A stretch of 64,000 nucleotides of DNA. Source: Chryseobacterium culicis (GTDB lineage: Bacteria > Bacteroidota > Bacteroidia > Flavobacteriales > Weeksellaceae). The notes beneath the pieces were generated by a model. That model was given only the letters and a program-made list of their open reading frames with translations, had not been told where the DNA came from and ran no database searches. The stretch covers positions 62,001-126,000 of the forward strand of contig NZ_PCPP01000005.1 of NCBI RefSeq assembly GCF_002979755.1, written 5' to 3'. The number at the start of each line of letters is the position of its first letter. Positions within the stretch are counted from its first letter, which is position 1. Below, piece after piece: positions 45,313 to 54,277 of the stretch. Position numbers and translations under genes: made by a program.

Positions 45313-46064
45313 CAGCTTAATATTAATTGGGTTAAAATTAATTCAGAAATGATAATGAATACCATTGTCCATACCACGGCCTGCGTACTCGCTCTACCAA
45401 CTTCCAGTGATCCTCCTTTTACATTATATCCGAAATAAGAAGGAACTGTTGCAATGATAAACGCGAACACTATAGTCTTAGAAAATGCATAGTAAATAAA
45501 TAAATTCGGCATATACATTTGAATACCAACGATATAGTCGTTTTCTGTCCAGTTTCCTGTTAAAATCCCGGCAATATAACCTCCACCAATACCAAATACG
45601 ATACTGATAGCAATAAGAATGGGATTAAACAGCATACAGGCGATAATTTTAGGAAATATCAGAAAATTGGGTGAGTTTACTCCCATGATATCCAATGCAT
45701 CAATCTGTTCGGAAACTCTCATGGTTCCAATACTTGAAGCAATATAAGAACCTACTTTACCCGCCAGAATCAGACTGATAATGGTAGGAGCAAACTCCAG
45801 AACCAAAACCGCTTTCGTAGCATATCCTACAAATGAAGGCGGAATAGGAAAAGAAGATGCATCAAAGTTGTTGAACATCTGAATAGCCACTACAGCTCCA
45901 ACGAATATGGATGTGAAGATGACAAGTCCGAAAGAATTTACTCCCAAATCATTAATTTCTCTCATGAACAGCTTCCAGAAAACCCTCATTTTCTGAGGTT
46001 TCTGCAGGGATTTTCCCAAGAGGATAATGTATTCCCCTACTGCTGTGAAAAACTTTTTTAACAT
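45312..46064 (-). CDS. mlaE: MlaE-like permease
   Basis: The 250-residue integral membrane protein is the permease of the same MCE-type transporter. It has about five hydrophobic segments and the conserved EFAPTIISLILAGKVGSYIASSIGTMRVSEQIDAL region (residues about 92-126), a landmark of the MlaE family. It is the first gene of the set and shares a base with the MlaF start. No MCE gene or lipoprotein MlaA homolog adjoins it here. Confidence 0.93.
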   Translation of the reverse strand: MLKKFFTAVGEYIILLGKSLQKPQKMRVFWKLFMREINDLGVNSFGLVIFTSIFVGAVVAIQMFNNFDASSFPIPPSFVGYATKAVLVLEFAPTIISLILAGKVGSYIASSIGTMRVSEQIDALDIMGVNSPNFLIFPKIIACMLFNPILIAISIVFGIGGGYIAGILTGNWTENDYIVGIQMYMPNLFIYYAFSKTIVFAFIIATVPSYFGYNVKGGSLEVGRASTQAVVWTMVFIIISELILTQLILS

Positions 46065-46167
46065 ACTGCTAAATTAGACTTTTTTATTTAATTGGGCTAC
46101 AGTCAAGAATAAGACTAAAGCCTGGTTTTGTGTTAAAATTATTTCAATATAAACCTTATTCGGTTTA

Positions 46168-47538
46168 TTATTTTGCGTTTTTATCTCCTCCTATCACCAA
46201 TAAGACGGTTTTCAAAATAATAACCAGATCGAGTACAAAACTCCAGTTTCTTACATAGAAAGCATCGGCCAGAACCCTCTTTTTCATCTCTACTTCCACG
46301 TCTCCGAAGTCACCACGCAATCCATTTACCTGAGCTAATCCCGTAATGCCCGGATTGACCATGCTTCTTAAACTATATCTTCCGATTTTGGGTTTATAAT
46401 AATTGTCAACAGCCAGCATATGGGGACGCGGACCTACCACAGACATCTCACCCTTCAATACATTAATGAATTGGGGAAGCTCATCAAGACTGGTTTTTCT
46501 TAAAAATCTACCCACTTTGGTAATCCTGGAGTCGTTTACGGATGTAGTTTTAGTTGTAGATTCATCATTAACCACCATGGTACGGAATTTAAAACAATGA
46601 AAAACTTCTTCATGAAAACCATATCTTTTCTGAAGGAAAAAAACCGGACCTTTGGAAGTGGTTTTGATTAAAATGGCAATGATTGGAAATACCCATGAGC
46701 AAATTAAAACCAATATAATGACAGAAAAGAAAATGTCAAACGTTCTTTTCATCAGGAAATTAGAATAATAATCCAAAGGATATCTAGCCTGATTCAGTAC
46801 TGGCTGAGTCTGTATATAACCAAGGTCATACAAGAAAAAATCACTTTGTGTGATACTTGGAATAAGTGAAATATGAATCTTATTATCTTCTGCCAGTTTG
46901 AAAAGTTCATTCTGAATCCATTCATCATAAGAGTTTTCCAGAGATAAAAATAAGGTATGAATCCCATTCTTTTTCCAGAAAGCAACCAGTTCATTAATAT
47001 TGATATCAGAATTTTCGTATTCAAATATTCTGTATCCGTAATCTTTACGTTCTATGAAGATATTCTTAAGAATCTCTGTAGAATGATTATCTCCCAAAAA
47101 CATTACATTCCTGTAGTTGGCTCCAAGGGATCGTAAGTATTTGATGGCGAAATAGACCAGCGATTTTGCCAGGAAAATAGAAATAAAAAGATAAAGGGAA
47201 AGCCAGTAAATATCCGAATTAAAAAATACATTATTACTTACCTTTCCTATAAGCAGTACGCCAAGTATAAAAAAGAGGAAATGGATTAAAAGACGTTCAA
47301 GAAACAAGGTATAAGTAAGGTTCCTCGGAATATTGTATATTTTTGTCCTACCACTAAGGAGCACCCAGAACAAAAACAACAGAATCAGAGAAAAACTATT
47401 CTGATACCAGGTTTCTTTATTGTATTTTAAACTTTCGTTTCTGCTTATAAAAAAGAATATGAAGATAGATGCAATAACCATGAGGTCAAGCAACATAATG
47501 ATTGATTTCAGGTATCTAGAGTATCGAATTCTCTGCAT
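46168..47538 (-). CDS. Polyprenyl-phosphate sugar-1-phosphate transferase
   Basis: The 456-residue enzyme starts surface-polysaccharide synthesis by placing a sugar phosphate on undecaprenyl phosphate (WcaJ/WbaP family). The N-terminus has four or five membrane helices (about residues 10-130), then a CoA-binding-like soluble region, one helix near residue 275 and the catalytic tail with KRTFDIFFSVIILV, KFRTMV, TSLDELPQFINVLKGEMSVVGPRP and a PGITGLAQVNG segment. No other polysaccharide genes lie next to it. It could serve capsule, exopolysaccharide or the glycan used in T9SS cargo processing. Confidence 0.93.
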   Translation of the reverse strand: MQRIRYSRYLKSIIMLLDLMVIASIFIFFFISRNESLKYNKETWYQNSFSLILLFLFWVLLSGRTKIYNIPRNLTYTLFLERLLIHFLFFILGVLLIGKVSNNVFFNSDIYWLSLYLFISIFLAKSLVYFAIKYLRSLGANYRNVMFLGDNHSTEILKNIFIERKDYGYRIFEYENSDININELVAFWKKNGIHTLFLSLENSYDEWIQNELFKLAEDNKIHISLIPSITQSDFFLYDLGYIQTQPVLNQARYPLDYYSNFLMKRTFDIFFSVIILVLICSWVFPIIAILIKTTSKGPVFFLQKRYGFHEEVFHCFKFRTMVVNDESTTKTTSVNDSRITKVGRFLRKTSLDELPQFINVLKGEMSVVGPRPHMLAVDNYYKPKIGRYSLRSMVNPGITGLAQVNGLRGDFGDVEVEMKKRVLADAFYVRNWSFVLDLVIILKTVLLVIGGDKNAK

Positions 47539-47581
47539 CTATCAGTATTATAGCGGATAAGCCCGGCTAATTTACGCTTTT

Positions 47582-48211
47582 TTACGGTATATTCAGATAT
47601 TTGTGAGTCTGAACAGAAGCCTGCCATTCCGGATTTTCCAGGATAAAATCTGTGATCTTAGGATACATATCATCTCTCTTGCTCCATTCACTCTGAAGAT
47701 AAAGCTTACAGTTTTCGGAAACTTTTGAAGCCTGTTCTTGAGCAAACGTAAAGTCATGCTGATTGAAAATGATTACTTTAAGCTCATTGGCCTTTTGATA
47801 AATCTCTTCTTTAGGCAATCCTGTTTTCTTTGGCGAAAGAGTAATCCAGTCCAGATGTCCGCTCATAGGATAAGCTCCTGAAGTTTCAATATGTACTGTA
47901 CATCCTAGTTCTTTCAGTTTGGAAGTCAGTATATCTAAATTCCACATTAAAGGTTCACCACCCGTCAACACAATTGTTTTACAGTGTTTGGCAGCAGTTT
48001 CTGCAATTTCTTCTGCATTCATTAAAGGATGAAGTTCCGGATCCCAGCTTTCTTTTACATCACACCAGTGACATCCTACATCACAACCTCCCAGTCTGAT
48101 AAAATAGGCTGCTTTTCCGGTGTGTGCTCCTTCTCCCTGTAAAGTGTAAAAATGCTCCATTACCGGGAGCATTTTACCTTCTTTTAATAAAATATCTTCT
48201 TCTTTATTCAT
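47582..48211 (-). CDS. queE: 7-carboxy-7-deazaguanine synthase
   Basis: QueE is a radical-SAM enzyme that makes the deazaguanine core of queuosine, a modified base in tRNA. The 209-residue protein has the modified cluster motif CDVGCHWC (Cys43, Cys47, Cys50), EHFYTLQGEGAHTG at the N-terminus and the GGEPLMW substrate and SAM segment. I start it at MNKEED (48211) because the earlier in-frame start at 48250 would run into folD. The gap to the folD stop is 7 bases, so they form one minus-strand transcript. Other queuosine genes are not in the window. Confidence 0.94.
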   Translation of the reverse strand: MNKEEDILLKEGKMLPVMEHFYTLQGEGAHTGKAAYFIRLGGCDVGCHWCDVKESWDPELHPLMNAEEIAETAAKHCKTIVLTGGEPLMWNLDILTSKLKELGCTVHIETSGAYPMSGHLDWITLSPKKTGLPKEEIYQKANELKVIIFNQHDFTFAQEQASKVSENCKLYLQSEWSKRDDMYPKITDFILENPEWQASVQTHKYLNIP

Positions 48212-48218
48212 TTTAAAA

Positions 48219-49103
48219 TTAGTCGTTATAGACCGAAGTTTTGTAGGCAATGATGGTGTTTTTCATCAACATCGCTCTTGTCATAGGGCCTACTCCTCCA
48301 GGTACCGGTGTAATCCAGCTCGCTTTTGCAGCACAGCTGTCAAAATCTACGTCACCTGCAAGGTAATATCCTTTTGGAGAATCATTATCTACTCTAGTAA
48401 TACCCACGTCAACAATTACCGCTCCTTCTTTGATCATATCTCCTTTCAGGAAATGGGGATCTCCCAAAGCAGTAATAACGATGTCTGCCTTTCTTGTATA
48501 TTCTTCGATGTCTTTTGTGTATGAGTGTGTAAGGGTAACGGTAGAGTTTCCTGGGAAATCTTTTCTTCCCATAAGGATACTCATTGGTCTTCCTACAATT
48601 TTACTTCTTCCGATAATTACACAGTCTTTTCCTTTGGTTTCAATATTATATCTTTCCAATAATGTTAAAATACCAAAAGGAGTTGCCGGTAAGAAAGTAT
48701 CCATTTCAAGAGCCATTTTTCCAAAGTTTTCAGGGTGGAAACCATCCACGTCTTTTCTAGGATCAATAGCATTGATAATCTTCTCCTGATCAATCTGATC
48801 CGGTAAAGGCAGCTGAACGATAAATCCGTCTACTGCTTTAGATTTATTAAGCTCATCAATTTTTTCCAATAATTCAGATTCAGAAACTGTACTTGGAAAT
48901 TTGATTAAGCTGGATTGAAACCCTACTTCCTCACAGTCTTTTACTTTAGAGTTTACATAGGCCTTGCTTGCTCCGTTATTTCCTACAAGAATAGCCACCA
49001 AATGTGGAGCTCTTCTTTTGCCAGCGAGAATCTTTTCTACTTCAACCTTGATCTCTGCTTTTATTTCCTTGGATACTTTAAGTCCGTCAAGAATTTCTGC
49101 CAT
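48219..49103 (-). CDS. folD: Bifunctional methylene-THF dehydrogenase/cyclohydrolase
   Basis: FolD oxidises 5,10-methylene-tetrahydrofolate and hydrolyses the product to 10-formyl-THF, supplying one-carbon units. The 294-residue length is typical. Motifs are YVNSKVKDCEEVGF with the catalytic Lys near residue 55, GFIVQLPLPDQID, PATPFGILTLL, the dinucleotide loop IIGRSKIVGRPM and the C-terminal PVPGGVGPMTRAMLMKNT. It is the first gene of a minus-strand pair with queE. No regulatory site is evident upstream. Confidence 0.97.
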   Translation of the reverse strand: MAEILDGLKVSKEIKAEIKVEVEKILAGKRRAPHLVAILVGNNGASKAYVNSKVKDCEEVGFQSSLIKFPSTVSESELLEKIDELNKSKAVDGFIVQLPLPDQIDQEKIINAIDPRKDVDGFHPENFGKMALEMDTFLPATPFGILTLLERYNIETKGKDCVIIGRSKIVGRPMSILMGRKDFPGNSTVTLTHSYTKDIEEYTRKADIVITALGDPHFLKGDMIKEGAVIVDVGITRVDNDSPKGYYLAGDVDFDSCAAKASWITPVPGGVGPMTRAMLMKNTIIAYKTSVYND

Positions 49104-49150
49104 TTTTACTTTTTTACTTTATAGATTTACTTTTACTTTCTTTTTACTTA

Positions 49151-50791
49151 CTATTTGTTTTCCTTATAGTAATTGATCAATCCGTTGGTAGAACTGTCAT
49201 GAGAGCTTATTGCTTCATTGTTCTCAAGTTCAGGAAGGATTTTATTGGCTAATACTTTTCCTAATTCCACTCCAAACTGGTCAAAGCTGAAAATATTCCA
49301 GATTACACCCTGAACAAAAATTTTGTGTTCATACAGAGCAATCAACTGACCTAGTGAAAAAGGAGTTAATTCGTTGAATAATATTGAGTTAGTTGGGGTA
49401 TTTCCATGGAAGACTTTGAAATTGATCAGTCTCTCTATTTCTTCATCAGATTTGCCTGCATTTCTCAATTCTTCTTCTACTTCTTCTTCCAGTTTTCCGA
49501 AGGCAAGTGCTTCAGTCTGAGCGAAAAAGTTTGCTAATAATTTATCCTGATGATCCGAAACTTTGTTTGGGCTTTTTGCATACGCAATAAAGTCTGCCGG
49601 AATCAATTCTGTTCCCTGGTGGATCAGCTGATAGAATGCGTGTTGGCCATTTGTACCTGGTTCTCCCCAGATGATAGGTCCTGTTTCATATTCTACAAAT
49701 TCACCGTTTCTGTCTACACATTTTCCGTTACTTTCCATATCTCCCTGTTGAAGATACGCTGCAAATCTGTCCAGATATTGAGAATAAGGTAAGATTGCAT
49801 AAGTAGTTGCTGCATAGAAGTTACGGTACCAGATTCCCAAAAGTCCCATTAATACCGGAACGTTTTCAGAAAAGTCTGCAGTCTGGAAGTGTTGGTCAGT
49901 ATCAAAAGCACCCCTTAAAAGCTGTTCGAAGTTTTCATATCCTACAGAAAGTACAATACTTAGTCCGATAGCACTCCAAAGAGAATATCTTCCACCTACC
50001 CAGTCCCAGAATTCAAAAATATTTTCTTCTGCGATTCCGAACTTCTTAACTTCTTCAATATTAGTGGATAAAGCAACAAAATGTTTTGCTACATCTTCCT
50101 GTTTTCCAGCTTTCAGGAACCAGTCTTTCGCTGAATTGGCATTCGTCATTGTTTCCTGAGTCGTAAAAGTCTTGGAAGCAATGATGAATAATGTGGTTTC
50201 AGGATTTAAGCTTTTTACCACTTCTGCAATATGATTTCCGTCTACGTTGGAAACAAAATGAACATTGAGTCTTGTTTTAAAATGCTTTAAAGCCGAACAA
50301 ACCATAACGGGTCCCAAATCTGATCCTCCAATACCGATGTTTACGACATCTGTGATCTCTTTACCACTGAAACCTTTATGTTCTCCTGAAATAATTTTTT
50401 CAGAAAAAGATTTCATGTGCTCAAGAACTCTTTTGATTTGTGGTTTGATATTTTCTCCGTCCACAATAATTTCACGGTCTGAGAAATCTCTTAATGCCGT
50501 GTGCAGCACTGCTCTTCCTTCTGTTTCATTGATTTTATCTCCTGAGAACATTTTAGAAATAGCATCTTTTAGCTGGCTTTCTTCAGCCAATTGCAATAAA
50601 AGCTCCTTTGTTCTTGAATCAATTAAGTTTTTAGAATAATCAAAAAGATAGTTGTCCTTTTGCAGGGAAAACTCATTAAAACGGTTCGGGTTATATTGGA
50701 AAAGAGTTCTAAGATCAAAGTCATTTCCACCGAAGTGTTCGTCAAGTGCTTTCCAGCTGTTAGTTTGTGTTGGATTTATTTTTGATAGCAT
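49151..50791 (-). CDS. pgi: Glucose-6-phosphate isomerase
   Basis: Pgi interconverts glucose-6-phosphate and fructose-6-phosphate in glycolysis and gluconeogenesis. The 546-residue protein is the long bacterial type. Motifs are [14 protein letters not shown] (substrate loop), [13 protein letters not shown], the signature [14 protein letters not shown], the catalytic Glu region [14 protein letters not shown] with His, and the Lys in the C-terminal [11 protein letters not shown] -7-like element on minus, read TAAATTTG (50872-50879), lies about 80 bases upstream of the start. It is a single-gene transcript. Confidence 0.97.
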   Translation of the reverse strand: MLSKINPTQTNSWKALDEHFGGNDFDLRTLFQYNPNRFNEFSLQKDNYLFDYSKNLIDSRTKELLLQLAEESQLKDAISKMFSGDKINETEGRAVLHTALRDFSDREIIVDGENIKPQIKRVLEHMKSFSEKIISGEHKGFSGKEITDVVNIGIGGSDLGPVMVCSALKHFKTRLNVHFVSNVDGNHIAEVVKSLNPETTLFIIASKTFTTQETMTNANSAKDWFLKAGKQEDVAKHFVALSTNIEEVKKFGIAEENIFEFWDWVGGRYSLWSAIGLSIVLSVGYENFEQLLRGAFDTDQHFQTADFSENVPVLMGLLGIWYRNFYAATTYAILPYSQYLDRFAAYLQQGDMESNGKCVDRNGEFVEYETGPIIWGEPGTNGQHAFYQLIHQGTELIPADFIAYAKSPNKVSDHQDKLLANFFAQTEALAFGKLEEEVEEELRNAGKSDEEIERLINFKVFHGNTPTNSILFNELTPFSLGQLIALYEHKIFVQGVIWNIFSFDQFGVELGKVLANKILPELENNEAISSHDSSTNGLINYYKENK

Positions 50792-50871
50792 ATTACAGAA
50801 TTTTTATCGTTCAGAAAATCATGTATTGGATGGAAATAGCTCATAATCCATAATGATTTATTTCTGATCTG

Positions 50872-50879
50872 CAAATTTA
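50872..50879 (-). promoter_or_regulatory. Putative -7 element for pgi
   Basis: On the minus strand this reads TAAATTTG, fitting TAnnTTTG, and the pgi ATG is about 80 bases downstream. No matching TTTG is clear upstream. Confidence 0.45.
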
Positions 50880-50939
50880 CGGAAAAATAAAACCTCAGAT
50901 AAATTTGAAGATGATAAATAACGATTTTTTAAAAAACAA

Positions 50940-50962
50940 AACCTCAGAAAGGCTCTGAGGTT
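50940..50962 (-). terminator. Intrinsic terminator of ECF operon
   Basis: Read on minus, AACCTCAGA pairs with TCTGAGGTT and is followed by TTGTTTTTT. It ends the transcript of the sigma-factor operon transcribed from the right. Confidence 0.85.
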
Positions 50963-50997
50963 GTATAAAAAGTGTTTTGTGATAGATGTTTTAAATG

Positions 50998-51603
50998 TTA
51001 TTCATCCATTTCGTTCAGGATATTTTCCAATTGTTTGGCGCTAGGTCCGTAAAAATATTTTGTCCATAAAATAATACTTGCTACAACAGAAAGAACGCCT
51101 ATCAAGACTAATAAAATAAGGGATATTTGATGTTCATGGCTAATATCCGCCAACGATTCACCTTTTTTCTCCAGAAGATTATATGCCACTAAACCTAATG
51201 TTATTATAAAATGGGGAAGTAACAAGAATCCAAACGACTGGTATCTTTCCATATTTAACTTGAGTTCGTGGTAGATCTTCCAAAGACTATTTCTTGTGTT
51301 TCCGGTATAAAGTTCCGCTTGTTTGTAAAATTGGTAAAATCCGAATAAATAATAACAGGATACCACTACCAATAAAGCATAAGATATATAATAAATGGTA
51401 TACTGTGAAGGCGGAAACTGGAATAGCATCGGAAAGAAACCAATAAGGATGATGGAAATAACCTGCGCAGGAAATTCCTTTTTCATACTCTTTTGAATCT
51501 TCTCTATAGGATGTCTACTTTCCTTTAATTGTTCTATGGTATCAGGAATATGGACATCGCTGTCTTCTTTATTCCATTGTTCTTTTAATTGATCAAAATT
51601 CAT
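50998..51603 (-). CDS. Membrane protein, probable anti-sigma partner
   Basis: The 201-residue protein has an N-terminal hydrophilic part of about 45 residues (MNFDQLKEQWNKEDSDVHIPD), then four hydrophobic segments (about 46-65, 70-95, 125-145, 160-185) and a short acidic tail. It overlaps the ECF sigma-factor gene by 11 bases, a layout typical of a membrane partner that controls the sigma factor. No known anti-sigma domain is recognised, so the role rests on position. Confidence 0.6.
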   Translation of the reverse strand: MNFDQLKEQWNKEDSDVHIPDTIEQLKESRHPIEKIQKSMKKEFPAQVISIILIGFFPMLFQFPPSQYTIYYISYALLVVVSCYYLFGFYQFYKQAELYTGNTRNSLWKIYHELKLNMERYQSFGFLLLPHFIITLGLVAYNLLEKKGESLADISHEHQISLILLVLIGVLSVVASIILWTKYFYGPSAKQLENILNEMDE

Positions 51604-52102
51604 AACCTGATTTTTTTATGATTTGTTGTATTTTTTCTTTTGTTCTGTTGAGTTTTACACGGGCATTGCCTTCACTAAGCCCTAAATTATTTCCTATTTC
51701 TTTGTGTGACATCCCTTCCATGAAATAAAATATGACTGCTTTTTCTAAGGAGTTCAGCTCCTGAACGGCATTGTAGAAAATTTCCAGCTGCCTGTCCTTT
51801 GTAGGATTGTAATCCTCCTGTTGTACTTCAAAATGAGCAGGAGCATCTGTATGATTATTGGATCTTTTCTTTTCTTTTTTTAAATAGGTGATTGCGGTAT
51901 TGATGGCAACCCGATACATCCAGGTAGAAAACTCACTGTTACCCTTAAAATTCTGATAAGATTTCCAAAGCTGGATAAGAATTTCCTGCTGCAGGTCTTC
52001 GCGGTCTTCTACGGAATCTGCGTAGATCCGCGAGGCTTTGTATAAAATACCCTTGTGCTGGTTAACGAGCTTTAAAAAAGCAGTTTCAGTTGGATTACTC
52101 AC
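51593..52102 (-). CDS. ECF-type RNA polymerase sigma factor
   Basis: The 169-residue sigma-70 family protein has region 2 (DREDLQQEILIQLWKSYQNFKG then STWMYRVAINTAITYLKK, about residues 30-75) and the region 4 helix-turn-helix (LEKAVIFYFMEGMSHKEIGNNLGLSEGNARVKLNRTKEKI, about 115-155). It is the middle gene of three on minus: a TraB/GumN protein gene lies 24 bases upstream and the membrane partner overlaps its end by 11 bases. The signal it responds to is unknown. Confidence 0.93.
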   Translation of the reverse strand: MSNPTETAFLKLVNQHKGILYKASRIYADSVEDREDLQQEILIQLWKSYQNFKGNSEFSTWMYRVAINTAITYLKKEKKRSNNHTDAPAHFEVQQEDYNPTKDRQLEIFYNAVQELNSLEKAVIFYFMEGMSHKEIGNNLGLSEGNARVKLNRTKEKIQQIIKKSGYEF

Positions 52103-52126
52103 AATAGTTTCATGGTTTGGTTAGTG

Positions 52127-53002
52127 TTATAAACTCGATACAGGTTTTACCGTGTAACCCTTTGCCTGTAGAAGAGGAATAATTCCGTTTTCACCCATAA
52201 GATGAGAGCCTCCAACGGCAAAGAAAGAACTTTCTTTTTTCATCATGTCCGGCATTATTTTTACCCAGTTTTGATTTCTGTTGGTCAACATAGCCTTTTC
52301 CTGCTGAGCATTCATGAATCTTTCATCCTTAAAAAGGCTGTATAGAGATTGTATATTTTCATTTTTAAAAGCTTCAATCATCTGTCTGAACAATATTTGA
52401 TATTCCTTGTCCATTTTAAGCTGAGAGATCGTGCTTTTCAGATCATATGCTTCATTGATTGATTTCATTTGATCTTCCACTTTTTCAAGTCCTTTGATGC
52501 TTTTTTTATCTTTTATTGCTTTTTGAAGAAGTTCCATTTCGTAAAGCTTTACTTCGGTCTGAGGGCAGGGGATTGCTTTGGTAGAAAGCAGTGCATACAG
52601 AGTCTGAGGACTTGAAGAATCTATACTTTTCAGATCAGTTCCATAATTAGCGAGAACAGTATTCAGTTCTTTAGCTTCTTCGGGAGAAAGCTGATCCGAT
52701 ATTTTTTTATCTGCTTTAAACATTTTCTGTAATGACATCATTTCAGCGGGATCCGTATAATTGATTTCCATTACAAAGCTTTCTGACTTGTTGAGTGCAT
52801 TCCAAACTTTCGGTTTTATTTCAAAATCTTTACTGCATAAGATATGAAAAGTTCCGGTAATGTAAGATGGCTTCGAAAGGCCGTTTCCGGAAACCTCCCA
52901 AAGAAGACTGTTTTCTTTGTTCGTATTGTTACTTTGTGCTTTTGCAGTTACTGTGCTTATTGATAATAATGCTGCGAATCCAAGTTTTACTAAATTTTTC
53001 AT
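52127..53002 (-). CDS. TraB/GumN-family protein
   Basis: The 291-residue protein has a signal peptide (residues 1-22, ending AKAQ) and the TraB/GumN (Tiki-related) domain. Key segments are YITGTFHILCSKDF with the GxxH motif at the start of the domain, EINYTDP, and FFAVGGSHLMGENGIIPLLQAKGY, with the second GxxH, at the end. Relatives of this fold are metal-dependent proteases (Tiki), so periplasmic peptidase activity is possible but unconfirmed. It is the first gene of the minus-strand ECF sigma operon, 24 bases ahead of the sigma gene. Confidence 0.88.
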   Translation of the reverse strand: MKNLVKLGFAALLSISTVTAKAQSNNTNKENSLLWEVSGNGLSKPSYITGTFHILCSKDFEIKPKVWNALNKSESFVMEINYTDPAEMMSLQKMFKADKKISDQLSPEEAKELNTVLANYGTDLKSIDSSSPQTLYALLSTKAIPCPQTEVKLYEMELLQKAIKDKKSIKGLEKVEDQMKSINEAYDLKSTISQLKMDKEYQILFRQMIEAFKNENIQSLYSLFKDERFMNAQQEKAMLTNRNQNWVKIMPDMMKKESSFFAVGGSHLMGENGIIPLLQAKGYTVKPVSSL

Positions 53003-53089
53003 AGTATTAATTTTTTTGATTTTCTGTTCTTTTAAAGAGTAGGTAAAGCAGGGGTTATAATCGTTACAGTTTTTTTTGAAAAAAATAAA

Positions 53090-53111
53090 AACCTCTCAAA
53101 AATGAGAGGTT
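53090..53111 (-). terminator. Intrinsic terminator of DUF4349 gene
   Basis: On the minus strand AACCTCTCA and TGAGAGGTT form a stem followed by TTTTATTTTTTT. It ends the transcript from the DUF4349 gene. Confidence 0.85.
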
Positions 53112-53157
53112 GTAAAATCTAAAATTATGATGATAACCAATTGGTTAGGAATATTTT

Positions 53158-54069
53158 CTATCCCTGAATTTTGGACTGTTCAGATTTTAAAGTTTTTCTT
53201 TTTCTTAAAAAATAAATGATAGCTGCGGCAATTAACAGAATAGGCCAGACATTGATAAGACCCACTATAATTCTCTGAATCAGATAGAATCCGTAAACAA
53301 AGCCATCTTTAGCATCATAGATGAAATTGTATTTATATTGATTGTCGATGTTTGTTGTATTGGTAACAGCAATTTCAGCGATACGTAATTGAGGTTCTTT
53401 GATGTAGATATCAATAGTGCTGTATTTTAAATCATCTGTCATATTCATACTTGACAGTTTTTGAAGGTTTCCTTCAGACATATTTTCGTCATCAAGCTTT
53501 ACCTTGTCCTTATTTGTTTTCAGCTTGCTGATATTCTCAGAGGTCTTTTGATTTCTTTTTCCTTCCAGCTCAGAATATTTGATATTTGCTGTCACATCTT
53601 CCGCATTGATAGATCTTGAATTCAAAAATAATTTGTTTGTATTGATTGCCGTCAGCAGTTCCCCAAGCTTTTCCGTAGGAATACGTACCTGCATTCTATT
53701 CTCTGTCTGATATTTTTTGACCAGCATGGCTTCTTCACTAGATGTGTTGTAAGTGTTTTCAGAAACTACGTTACTTTGAAGATTGCTATTGGTGACAAAA
53801 CCTCCAAGCTCCTGTACTGATTTTTCAATGGCAATAGTGGTATTGTACACATCTTTTACCTCCATATTGACATCTGCAGTCTTGATAAACTGTTTGTCTT
53901 TTACTTTCATACTGGCTACAGAGGAGATGCTGTCCGAAACAACAACAGCAGCTGAGTCTGTAGTAGCATAAGCTTCAAGATCGGTTGAGGCAACTTCACC
54001 CTTTTTACATGAATAAATTCCTAATAAAAGAGCAGCAGCCAGAGATAGTTTAATGTAAGTAGTTTTCAT
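53158..54069 (-). CDS. DUF4349 lipoprotein
   Basis: The 303-residue protein is of the DUF4349 family. It has a lipobox Cys21 (LLGIYSC), a body with the family core (FIKTADVNMEVKDVYNTTIAIEKSVQELGGFVTNS, about residues 60-95) and coiled-coil-prone middle (ISKLKTNKDKVKLDDENMSEGNL), and a C-terminal membrane helix (about 270-290, INVWPILLIAAAIIYFLRKRK). Such proteins link the periplasmic space to the membrane, but their function is not known. A -7-like element on minus (54136-54143, reading TACTTTTG) is 66 bases upstream. It is a single-gene transcript. Confidence 0.85.
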   Translation of the reverse strand: MKTTYIKLSLAAALLLGIYSCKKGEVASTDLEAYATTDSAAVVVSDSISSVASMKVKDKQFIKTADVNMEVKDVYNTTIAIEKSVQELGGFVTNSNLQSNVVSENTYNTSSEEAMLVKKYQTENRMQVRIPTEKLGELLTAINTNKLFLNSRSINAEDVTANIKYSELEGKRNQKTSENISKLKTNKDKVKLDDENMSEGNLQKLSSMNMTDDLKYSTIDIYIKEPQLRIAEIAVTNTTNIDNQYKYNFIYDAKDGFVYGFYLIQRIIVGLINVWPILLIAAAIIYFLRKRKTLKSEQSKIQG

Positions 54070-54277
54070 AACGTTAATTTTTATTGTTTTCCTGAGATCA
54101 AAGTTCAGTCAGGATCTTTTGTAACGCTTGAAAATCAAAAGTAAAAAGCTTGTAAACAAAATAGGTTGTTTTAATTCGTTGAAATTAAGTGTTTTGTAAA
54201 ACGATAGTAAGCTTTGCCCTTTGCTTTCGGAGCAATTTTTGCTTATCTTTTACAAACCAAAACTACAATCTATCATT

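Noticed and set aside
48212-48250. Longer N-terminus for QueE overlapping folD
   Set aside because: The added residues are not family-like and cross the folD end; the ATG at 48211 gives a normal length.
54221-54277. Longer N-terminus for the acyl-CoA dehydrogenase
   Set aside because: TTG start with no family-like sequence; ATG at 54278 gives the normal opening.
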